DNA of 36,905 nt, taken from the NCBI GenBank assembly GCA_016791005.1, contig JAEUNY010000132.1, positions 1-36,905 of the forward strand, in the 5' to 3' direction. The notes under the pieces were generated by a model that saw only the letters and a program-made list of their open reading frames with translations, was not told the origin of the DNA and did no database searches. The stretch is from Zoogloeaceae bacterium. GTDB taxonomy: Bacteria; Pseudomonadota; Gammaproteobacteria; Burkholderiales; Rhodocyclaceae. This document shows positions 8,964 through 15,259 of the stretch, piece by piece. Position 1 is the stretch's first letter; every line of letters starts with the position of its first letter. A program made the position numbers and the translations under genes.

Positions 8964-9788
8964 ATGCAGATCCACGACACCATCGAGAGCTTTCGCGCCG
9001 CCCGTCCCACGATGGGCCGTCTGGCCTTCGTACCCACCATGGGCAACCTCCACGACGGCCATATCGCCCTGATGACCCAAGCGGCCGGCCACGCCGACAT
9101 CGTGGCGGCCAGCATCTTCGTGAATCGCCTGCAATTCGGCGTGGGCGAGGATTTTGACCGCTATCCCCGAACCTTTGCCGAGGATTGCCAGCGTCTCGAG
9201 GCCGCGGGCGTCCGGCACCTTTTCGCCCCCGACGAATCGGTGATCTACCCCGCGCCCCAGCGCTACCACGTTGCGCCACCGGCGGAGCAGACCGGCATTC
9301 TGGAAGGCGCCTGCCGTCCCGGCCATTTCAATGGCATGGCCACTGTCGTCCTGAAGCTGCTGCTGATTGTCCAGCCCGAAGTGGCCCTCTTCGGCAAAAA
9401 GGACTACCAGCAACTCATGGTGATCCGCAACATGGTGCGGGAACTCAATGTCCCGGTGGAAGTGGTTCCGGGCGAAACGGTGCGTGCAGCGGACGGCCTC
9501 GCCCTCTCTTCCCGTAACGGCTACCTCTCGACTACCGAACGGGCCGAGGCGCCTCGTCTTCACCGACTGCTCAACGGTATCCGTATAGCCCTGCAAGCGG
9601 GCGAGCGGGACATCCCCCGCCTTGAAATCGAAGCCCTGGAAGAGCTCGCGGCCCACGGCTGGCAACCGGATTACATCGCCGTGCGGCGGCGCAGCGATCT
9701 TCAGCCACCACAGGGTGACGATGCCTTGGTGGTGCTGGCTGCCGCCAAGCTCGGAGGCACCCGGCTCATCGATAATCTTGAGATCTGA
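8964..9788 (+). CDS. panC: Pantothenate synthetase (pantoate-beta-alanine ligase)
   Basis: PanC condenses pantoate and beta-alanine with ATP. The 274-residue product has the nucleotidyltransferase signature [11 protein letters not shown] (HxGH type), [40 protein letters not shown] and the KMSKS-like segment [10 protein letters not shown]. The frame extends far upstream inside panB, but ATG 8964 gives the canonical N-terminus [13 protein letters not shown]. The usual Pro-Thr-Met-Gly-Ala is Asn here (MGNLHDGH), a mild variation. It forms a pair with panB. Confidence 0.95.
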   Translation: MQIHDTIESFRAARPTMGRLAFVPTMGNLHDGHIALMTQAAGHADIVAASIFVNRLQFGVGEDFDRYPRTFAEDCQRLEAAGVRHLFAPDESVIYPAPQRYHVAPPAEQTGILEGACRPGHFNGMATVVLKLLLIVQPEVALFGKKDYQQLMVIRNMVRELNVPVEVVPGETVRAADGLALSSRNGYLSTTERAEAPRLHRLLNGIRIALQAGERDIPRLEIEALEELAAHGWQPDYIAVRRRSDLQPPQGDDALVVLAAAKLGGTRLIDNLEI

Positions 9789-9811
9789 CGCCGCCCTTGC
9801 GCTATGCGGCG
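9789..9811 (+). other. Short GC hairpin just after panC
   Basis: CGCCGC (9789-9794) and GCGGCG (9806-9811) form a 6-bp stem with an 11-nt loop, starting at the end of the panC stop. There is no T-tract, so it is not a classical terminator. It may stabilise the 3' end or be incidental. Confidence 0.25.
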
Positions 9812-9906
9812 GTTCAAGCCAAAGTTATGCACCCGTGAAAAAATAACGGTCAGGAACCAGGATTCCTGGCCTTGTGCGTGCCATTGAAACCGGAGGGAAT
9901 GAAGCA

Positions 9907-10350
9907 ATGTCCATGAGCGTCAAACAGGTTCTCGATCAGAAGGGCAGCAAGGTCGTCGGCGTGCGCCCCACCAACACCGTGCTGGACGCCCTGGCGGCGA
10001 TGGCAGAACATGATATTGGCGCCGTACTGGTGACCGAGGGCGATCGCCTGCTGGGCATCTTCACCGAGCGGGACTATGCCCGCAAAGTGATCCTCCACGG
10101 CCGCAGCTCCAAGGACACCCTGGTCAGCGATCTGATGACCCCGAACGTGTGCACCATCACGCCGTCCCACACCATGGACCAGGTGATGACGACCATGACC
10201 GAGAATCGCTTCCGCCATCTCCCGGTGGTGGATCACGGCAAGATCGCCGGCATCATCACCATCGGCGACGTGGTGAAAGCCGTGATCGCCATGCAGGAAG
10301 CCACCATCAACCAGCTTTCCAGCTATATCTCTGGCGACCTGGCCACCTGA
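9907..10350 (+). CDS. Two-CBS-domain protein
   Basis: The 147-residue product is essentially a Bateman module. CBS1 runs about residues 15-70 (VLDALAAMAEHDIGAVLV, LLGIFTERDYARKV) and CBS2 about 78-135 (VSDLMTPNVCTITPSHTMDQ, RHLPVVDHGKIAGIITIGDV). Such pairs bind adenine nucleotides or related ligands. GIFTERDYARK and IGDVVK are the typical ribose/phosphate-contact segments. There is no attached output domain. ATG 9907 has a strong GGAGGG nine nt upstream; ATG 9913 is an alternative. It stands alone after panC, with a 118-nt gap. The ligand and partner are unknown. Confidence 0.88.
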   Translation: MSMSVKQVLDQKGSKVVGVRPTNTVLDALAAMAEHDIGAVLVTEGDRLLGIFTERDYARKVILHGRSSKDTLVSDLMTPNVCTITPSHTMDQVMTTMTENRFRHLPVVDHGKIAGIITIGDVVKAVIAMQEATINQLSSYISGDLAT

Positions 10351-10399
10351 TTGATCCCTGGCCGGCGGCGCCCAGTCGCCGGCCCTCCCGCACCATCCC

Positions 10400-10846
10400 A
10401 TGCATCTCGATCTCGCCGTCGCACCCCGTCGCGCGGCCGAAGCCGCCTTTTTTGACGATGGCGCGGGAGAGGGGGACGACGGTATTCCCCGGGTCCGCCT
10501 GGAAGACATCTCAGAATTGGCGCTGGCACAGCTTTCGGTCGTTCTGACCGGCGGCTACGAACCCCGCGCGGTACTGGACGCCGACCACCCGGACGACATC
10601 GTGAGCGAAGCCGACTCCCGCTTCGTCAAAGCCCTGGCGGCCCTGGATGGTGCCGGTCGGGACGCGCTCCTGCAACGCTGGCGAGCTGCGCTGGACCATA
10701 TGGGCGCCCTCCCCGCGGAGCCCACCCGTCCGGCCACGGCCCTGGCGGTCCTGCACGAATTGGCTGGACTAGCGGCCCAACACCGCCACGCCCTGCTCTA
10801 TACCCAGCACATCGACGGGGAAGACCCGGATCTCACTGCGGACTGA
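10400..10846 (+). CDS. Hypothetical protein, 148 aa
   Basis: An acidic product, MHLDLAVAPRRAAEAAFFDD and onward, with a helical alanine/leucine-rich C-terminal half (LLQRWRAALDHMG, ALAVLHELAGLAAQHRHALL). There is no signal peptide, membrane segment or known motif. Reading-frame quality (GC in third positions, sensible amino acid mix) supports coding. It begins 49 nt after the CBS gene and ends 29 nt from the convergent histidine kinase gene. No family is recognised and no function is proposed. Confidence 0.55.
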   Translation: MHLDLAVAPRRAAEAAFFDDGAGEGDDGIPRVRLEDISELALAQLSVVLTGGYEPRAVLDADHPDDIVSEADSRFVKALAALDGAGRDALLQRWRAALDHMGALPAEPTRPATALAVLHELAGLAAQHRHALLYTQHIDGEDPDLTAD

Positions 10847-10875
10847 AGCTCCCCGCCGCCATAGGCGCTGCGGCC

Positions 10876-12303
10876 CTAGGCCATTGCGACCTGGCCGGAT
10901 TGCTCCGGGGCGACTCCGGACCAGCGCACCACCACGGCCAGGCCATGCTCGCCCGCGCCATTTGGCAGGCCATCTTCCAGCGCTAAACACCCTCCGTGGA
11001 CTTCCGCAATCCGCTCGGCGATGGACAGCCCCAATCCGCTGCCCTCGTGGCCCGCCCCAGCGCCCCGGGCAAAGCGCGCCCGCAGCTGCTCCCGCTCCGT
11101 CGCGGGGATGCCCGGCCCGTCGTCCCGCACGGCCAGCCAAACCCCCTCCGCATCCGACCCGGTAGCGACCTGGATCCGGCTTCCTGCCGGGGTATGGGCC
11201 AGGGCGTTCCCCACCAGGTTACGGAGCAAAATTGCGAGCCAGTCGCGCTGGCCCGCGACCTCCCCGGGTCCACCCTCAAACTCAATGTTTTGCGCGTTGG
11301 CCACCGCCGCGGGGGCCAACTCCGCGCAAACCGCTTCCGCCACATCGGCCAGGATCAGGGGGACGAATCCCGTCGGTGGAGCGGCTGGATCCAGCCGGGC
11401 CAGCGTCAGCAACTGCTCCACCAAGCGGGTCATCCGATCCACTCCGACGAGAACCTGGTCAAGCGCCCGATCCCGGGTGTCCGAAGCCTGGGTCCGCCGG
11501 GCGAGTTGGGCCTGCACCTTGAGGGCTGCCAGCGGCGTACGCAGTTCGTGGGCCGCGTCGGCGGTGAAGCGGCGTTCCTTGTCCAGGACCTCCGCCACCT
11601 GGGCAATCAGCTTGTCAATGGCGGCCACCAGCGGGTCCACCTCCGCCGGCAATCCATCCTGGTGGCCGAGGGGCTCCCGACGCCCGGGCACCAGGGCCGC
11701 CACCTGGGCTGCCACCCGACCCACGGGCGCGAGGGCCCGCCCGACCCCCCACCAAAGGCCCGCGGCAATTAGCGGCAGGCCAACCAGGATCGGCCAGGCG
11801 AGATGCCAGGCCAGGGCACCCGCCGCGCGATAACGCTCGCCATGATCCTGCCCGGTGATCACCCGATAGCCCTCGTGATCCACCACAAAAAAGCGCCAGA
11901 TCCGGTCGCCGAAAGTCCGTTGGCTGAAGCCCGCCTCGTCGGCGAGAGCGGTCTCTGGGGCCGAGGGCGAACGAACCAGCAATGCACCGCCAGATGGCTC
12001 GCCCGGGCGGCCACGCCGGCTCGACGCATCATCGTCGTCTTCAAGGCGCAAAACCTGATACACCACAGGGAGGTCGTACCGCTCCCCGTGCTCGTCAAGC
12101 TCGTGAGCCACATGGCGGGCCTCGCCACCGGCCACGATGGCCGCCAAAGTCTCCGCAACCTGTCGCAACTGAGCGTCGAACAGGCGGTCGGCTTCGTCGT
12201 GAGCGCTACGAAACGCCAGCCCGGCGACCCCGGCCCACCCCAGGGCCATGACCGCCAACACCACCGCCAGGAGCCGGCGCCGCAGGGAATAGCGGCCCGT
12301 CAC
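10876..12303 (-). CDS. Sensor histidine kinase, QseC/PmrB class
   Basis: The 475-residue protein has TM1 at about residues 10-31, a periplasmic region to about 165 and TM2 at about 168-188, then HAMP-like sequence. The H-box FTADAAHELRTPLAALK puts the phosphoryl-accepting His at 252. The N-box is NLVGNALAHTP, G1 is DDGPGIP and G2 is GLGLSIAERIAEVHGG. All catalytic boxes look intact. The periplasmic loop holds an acidic cluster (LEDDDDAS, about 87-94). The gene starts inside the response regulator stop (4-nt overlap), so the two form one system. It is the last gene of the cytochrome operon. The signal sensed is not known. The subfamily call rests on the partner regulator and domain layout. Confidence 0.9.
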   Translation of the reverse strand: MTGRYSLRRRLLAVVLAVMALGWAGVAGLAFRSAHDEADRLFDAQLRQVAETLAAIVAGGEARHVAHELDEHGERYDLPVVYQVLRLEDDDDASSRRGRPGEPSGGALLVRSPSAPETALADEAGFSQRTFGDRIWRFFVVDHEGYRVITGQDHGERYRAAGALAWHLAWPILVGLPLIAAGLWWGVGRALAPVGRVAAQVAALVPGRREPLGHQDGLPAEVDPLVAAIDKLIAQVAEVLDKERRFTADAAHELRTPLAALKVQAQLARRTQASDTRDRALDQVLVGVDRMTRLVEQLLTLARLDPAAPPTGFVPLILADVAEAVCAELAPAAVANAQNIEFEGGPGEVAGQRDWLAILLRNLVGNALAHTPAGSRIQVATGSDAEGVWLAVRDDGPGIPATEREQLRARFARGAGAGHEGSGLGLSIAERIAEVHGGCLALEDGLPNGAGEHGLAVVVRWSGVAPEQSGQVAMA

Positions 12304-12959
12304 GCCCGCTCCACCATATAGCCGAGCCCGCGCACAGTACGGATCAGATCGGCCCCGAGCTTGCGCCGCAGATGATGGATGTGGACCTCCAAGGCGTTGC
12401 TCTCCACGGCGTCCCCCCAGGTGTAGAGCTGCTCCTCGAGGACCCGCCGGGTCAGCACCCGGCCGGCGTTCTCCAAAAGCAACTGCAGCAGATCGAACTC
12501 CCGCGGGGTCACCGTGACCGTCGCCCCGGCCTGGGTGAGGACCCGCCCGGCCGGATCCAGGCGCAAGTCCCCGTGTTCGATGATGACTTGAGCCCGGCCA
12601 TGGGCCCGTCGTACCAGGGCCCTCAGCCGCGCCGCCACCTCATCCAGGTCAAAGGGCTTAACCACATAGTCGTCAGCGCCGAGGTCCAGCGCACCAATCT
12701 TGTCCGCCACCTGGTCCCGGGCGGTGAGAATCAAGACGGGGATCGGGTTGCCGGCCTGACGCAGACGGGAGAGGACACTCAGCCCATCCCGCCGGGGAAG
12801 CCCCAGATCGAGGATCAGGGCGGCAAACTGCTCGGCGGCCAGCGCGGCTTCGGCCGCCACGCCGTCCCGCACCCAATCGACGCCCAACCCGGCGTCCCGC
12901 AGACCGGCTGCCAGTCCGTCGCCGAGCAGGACGTCGTCCTCCACCAGCAGCACCCGCAT
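12300..12959 (-). CDS. OmpR-family response regulator, QseB/PmrA-like
   Basis: 219 residues. The receiver domain has D8/D9 acidic pocket (VEDD), the phosphorylation site D51 (LILDLGLPRRDGL), T79 and K101 (VVKPFD). The C-terminal winged helix has VTPREFDLLQLLL and VESNALEVHIHHLRRKL, with IRTVRGLGYM at the end. The SNALEVHIHHLRRKL helix is typical of QseB/PmrA/TctD-type regulators. ATG 12959 is chosen because it gives MRVLLVEDD and has GGAGG 5 nt upstream; the open frame runs on to 13109 through the diheme cytochrome gene. The Shine-Dalgarno sits in the 8-nt gap after that gene's stop, supporting cotranscription. Confidence 0.92.
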   Translation of the reverse strand: MRVLLVEDDVLLGDGLAAGLRDAGLGVDWVRDGVAAEAALAAEQFAALILDLGLPRRDGLSVLSRLRQAGNPIPVLILTARDQVADKIGALDLGADDYVVKPFDLDEVAARLRALVRRAHGRAQVIIEHGDLRLDPAGRVLTQAGATVTVTPREFDLLQLLLENAGRVLTRRVLEEQLYTWGDAVESNALEVHIHHLRRKLGADLIRTVRGLGYMVERA

Positions 12960-12967
12960 GCCCCCTC

Positions 12968-13501
12968 CTATTTCGGGATCTTCACCCCGTGCTCGTTGAA
13001 GATACCCTGCTCGGCCTGGCGATGGCACGCCGAGCAGTTTGCCGGGCTGCCGATGGCGGCCCGACGCCAGACCGCATCGCCGATTTCGCGGTGCTCGCGC
13101 CGAAACCACGGGGTTTCCGTGATGCGCAAGGGCGGTTCGGTGCCGGCCTTGCCCCCTTCGCCACCCCGGGGCCCACCGGCCTCGGCGGCCAGGAAGCGGC
13201 CGATTTCGGCTGCCACGGCGGGCGGCAGGCTGGCGTTCTCACCAAAGTGTCGATCCAGTCCGGCCATGATGCGTGCCCAACTCTGGGCTGGAAGCATCGC
13301 CGGGGGATAGGGCACATGGCAACTGCCACACTCGGTCTTCCATGAAGCCGGCGCACCGACGGGCACCCGGCTGGCCCGCATGCCACCATGCTCCTCCCCG
13401 CGACCCTCGTCGTCTCCCCAGGACGGGCCCGTGGCGAACAATCCCACCGCCGCAATCACGGACCCTGCCACCACCAGCATGCCTTTAACACTATCTTTCA
13501 T
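12968..13501 (-). CDS. Diheme cytochrome c (DHC type)
   Basis: 177 residues. The signal peptide is about 1-29 (GMLVVAGSVIAAVGLFATG). Two CXXCH heme sites: CGSCH at about 58-62 and CSACH at about 156-160. Between them are the conserved WARIMAGLDRHFGENASL and WFRREHREIG segments typical of the DHC family. These cytochromes are known as electron donors to SHP, the protein encoded just upstream. It acts in the periplasm, probably passing electrons from the membrane cytochrome b to SHP. A good Shine-Dalgarno (AGGAAGG) precedes the ATG. It lies 11 nt after shp and 8 nt before the response regulator. Confidence 0.88.
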   Translation of the reverse strand: MKDSVKGMLVVAGSVIAAVGLFATGPSWGDDEGRGEEHGGMRASRVPVGAPASWKTECGSCHVPYPPAMLPAQSWARIMAGLDRHFGENASLPPAVAAEIGRFLAAEAGGPRGGEGGKAGTEPPLRITETPWFRREHREIGDAVWRRAAIGSPANCSACHRQAEQGIFNEHGVKIPK

Positions 13502-13512
13502 GATTCACCTTC

Positions 13513-13926
13513 CTAAGGTTTGACGCGGGTCAGCCAAGTGACGAAATCGCCCTTTTCCTCGGGGGTGCAAGCCCGCCCGAGGACATCCTGACAATTGCGG
13601 GAAAACCATTTCTCGGTCTTTGCCGGATCGGTGAACCGCGTGGGGGTCACGGCGCTGGCCATGGGTTCGATCGTCTTGCCGGCCCGGGTCCGACCCGGCT
13701 GACCCGGATCTTTGGTGTGGCAACTAAAGCAGCCGATCGCCGCACCCTGGGCACTAGTCCTTTCCTGGCGGTACAGGGCCTCGCCCCGCGCCGCGGAGAA
13801 GGCCGAGACCGGAATGCCAGCCTCCCGCGCCCAGCCCTGGAGCTGACCCTCGGGCCCGCCGGCAGCCCAACCCGTCAGACCCCAAACCATCAGGCCGCCC
13901 AGCACCGCCCCCTTAAGCCTGCCCAT
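13513..13926 (-). CDS. shp: DUF1924 / SHP-type monoheme cytochrome c
   Basis: 137 residues with a signal peptide (about 1-22, LGGLMVWGLTGWAAG). A single CFSCH heme site is at about 66-70. The pattern GEALYRQ, MASAVTPTRFTDP, TEKWFSRNCQDVLGRACT and GDFVTWL matches the DUF1924/sphaeroides heme protein family. In the characterised R. sphaeroides protein an Asn near mature position 88 is the sixth heme ligand and is displaced by O2 or NO. Here N111 (about 89 after signal removal), followed by C112 and C120, fits that position. The gene overlaps the end of the cytochrome b gene by 14 nt. Its function in vivo is unsettled in the family. Confidence 0.85.
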   Translation of the reverse strand: MGRLKGAVLGGLMVWGLTGWAAGGPEGQLQGWAREAGIPVSAFSAARGEALYRQERTSAQGAAIGCFSCHTKDPGQPGRTRAGKTIEPMASAVTPTRFTDPAKTEKWFSRNCQDVLGRACTPEEKGDFVTWLTRVKP

Positions 13927-14533
13927 GCTCGGCCCCCTCGGAATCGTGGTACTGGCGGCCGGTCACCATGCTTTGGGCCACCCGCTCGCCCCGCCACTGG
14001 TGCACCACCAGGGCCGCCAAGTGGAGGGCAATGAAGCCCAGCATCAGGGCGAAGCCGAATTCGTGGGGCTCCTCGAAAAGATCACCCAGGCCCCGCGCGC
14101 CGCCCAGCACGCTGCTCAATGGGCCGGCCTGAAACTCGATCGCCGCCAGACCCAAGCCCGTGCCGACCATCAAGGCCATCACGGCATAGGCAGCGAGGTA
14201 GCCAAGGCTTGCGGCAGCATCGTGGCCGCGACGCGACGCTGGCCAACGCCCCTTCAGCATTCCGCGCCAGGCTGCGGGGTGCCAGAAATCGCGCCAGCGG
14301 GCGGCTTCCGGCCCGATCACGCCCCAAACCAGGCGGGCACCCAAGGCTGCCGCCATGACGTAACCGGCGAAGATATGGCTCTGCCACAACGCGTCCTCCA
14401 GGGGGCCGTCTTCGAAAAGTTCGGCCAACTGGCTGGTGGCAATCAGGGTCAGGATGGACCCGGCGAGGATCCAGTGCAGCCCGCGCAGTAGGGGATCGAA
14501 CACCCGTGGCGAAGCAATTTTGGAGGTTTCCAC
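13913..14533 (-). CDS. Cytochrome b561-type membrane protein
   Basis: About 206-208 residues with four membrane helices: around HWILAGSILTLIATSQL, SHIFAGYVMAAALGARLVWG, LGYLAAYAVMALMVGTGLG and FGFALMLGFIALHLAALVVH. Candidate heme-b histidines, numbered from the upstream ATG, are H22, H55, H159 and H173. It probably delivers quinol electrons to DHC and SHP. Start choice: ATG 14539 has its GGGAG directly adjacent, which is too close. GTG 14533 (two codons in, reading VETSKIASP) has the same GGGAG at 6 nt, so I take GTG. It is the first gene of the heme/two-component operon. Confidence 0.87.
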   Translation of the reverse strand: METSKIASPRVFDPLLRGLHWILAGSILTLIATSQLAELFEDGPLEDALWQSHIFAGYVMAAALGARLVWGVIGPEAARWRDFWHPAAWRGMLKGRWPASRRGHDAAASLGYLAAYAVMALMVGTGLGLAAIEFQAGPLSSVLGGARGLGDLFEEPHEFGFALMLGFIALHLAALVVHQWRGERVAQSMVTGRQYHDSEGAEHGQA

Positions 14534-14539
14534 AATCAT

Positions 14540-14561
14540 CTCCCGTGGTTGATTACGGGAG
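14540..14561 (-). promoter_or_regulatory. Perfect inverted repeat containing the cytochrome b ribosome binding site
   Basis: CTCCCGT (14540-14546) and ACGGGAG (14555-14561) are a perfect 7-bp inverted repeat with an 8-nt loop. On the minus-strand transcript the 3' arm is the GGGAG Shine-Dalgarno of the first operon gene, so folding would hide it. It could instead be a DNA operator. Structure is seen; function is inferred. Confidence 0.5.
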
Positions 14562-14579
14562 TCAGTGTGGTCGGCCTAG

Positions 14580-14605
14580 CTTAAGGAAATCTTAGGGCGC
14601 TTAAC
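14580..14605 (-). promoter_or_regulatory. CTTAAG-type half-sites, likely response-regulator box
   Basis: The plus strand reads CTTAAG (14580-14585), 5 nt, CTTAGG (14591-14596), then CTTAAC (14600-14605). The first two have the 11-bp period of PmrA/QseB-class direct repeats (YTTAAK-N5-YTTAAK). The site is about 50 nt upstream of the cytochrome b start, in front of an operon encoding exactly such a regulator, so autoregulation is likely. The third half-site is off period (9 bp). Confidence 0.6.
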
Positions 14606-14636
14606 GGGGCGCCTTGAACGGCGAGCTTGGTGGGAA

Positions 14637-15152
14637 TCAGTTGGCCGCGCTATCGGTAGGGGTTGGCGCGAGGCCCTCCAGTTCAATGGACACGGCCCGC
14701 GCGAGGGACTCCAAGTGGGCCAGCTCCTCCGGCTCGAGATTCCGTGGCCGAGGGTCGATGAGACACAGGGTGCCGACGGCATGGCCGCTTCGGGTGATCA
14801 GCGGCGCGCCAGCATAAAATTGGATGTACGGCGGACCGACAACGAGCGGATTGTCGAAAAAACGCGCATCCTGGGTCGCATCCGCCACCACCAAAGCGCC
14901 GGAACCGAGAATCGCGTGGGCGCAAAAACTCACCTCCCGGGGCGTCTCCTGGGCGTCCAGGCCACAGGCGGACTTGAACCATTGGCGGTCCGCATCGACC
15001 AGGCTGACCAGCGCCACGGCCACCTGGAAACGGCTCTGACAGTAGGCGGTGACCAGGTCGAAACGCTCTTCCGGCTGGGTATCCAGGATCAGCAGATCCC
15101 GCAGAGCTAAAATTCGCTGCGCCTCATCCTGCGGAATCGGGGGTGCGATCAT
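14637..15152 (-). CDS. Stand-alone GAF-domain protein
   Basis: 171 residues, essentially one GAF domain (about 25-160) preceded by the helix DEAQRILALRDLLILDTQPE. The pattern FDLVTAYCQSRFQVAVALVS, DRQWFKSACGL, REVSFCAHAIL and GTLCLIDPRPR is the GAF subtype usually found at the N-terminus of diguanylate cyclases and kinases, yet no output domain follows. The ligand is unknown. No Shine-Dalgarno is obvious. A possible promoter TTGAGA-17-ATTATT (15195 to 15167, minus) would leave a leader of under 10 nt. It lies on the same strand 97-103 nt upstream of the cytochrome b561 operon. Confidence 0.8.
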   Translation of the reverse strand: MIAPPIPQDEAQRILALRDLLILDTQPEERFDLVTAYCQSRFQVAVALVSLVDADRQWFKSACGLDAQETPREVSFCAHAILGSGALVVADATQDARFFDNPLVVGPPYIQFYAGAPLITRSGHAVGTLCLIDPRPRNLEPEELAHLESLARAVSIELEGLAPTPTDSAAN

Positions 15153-15259
15153 TGCATGACATTGACAATAATCCGGGGACGCCAGGCTATCTCAAGAAGG
15201 TTCACTTGGCCATTGTCCCGGCAGACGAGGACGGCCCCTGGCCCTCGCCCCCGGGGGGC

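Noticed and set aside
12960-13109. N-terminal extension of the response regulator
   Set aside because: The extension runs through the diheme cytochrome gene; ATG 12959 has a strong ribosome binding site and begins the receiver domain exactly.
15225-15259. GC-rich palindromic stretch after pepN as a terminator
   Set aside because: The CCCCCGGGGG core leaves no loop and there is no T-tract on the pepN transcript side.
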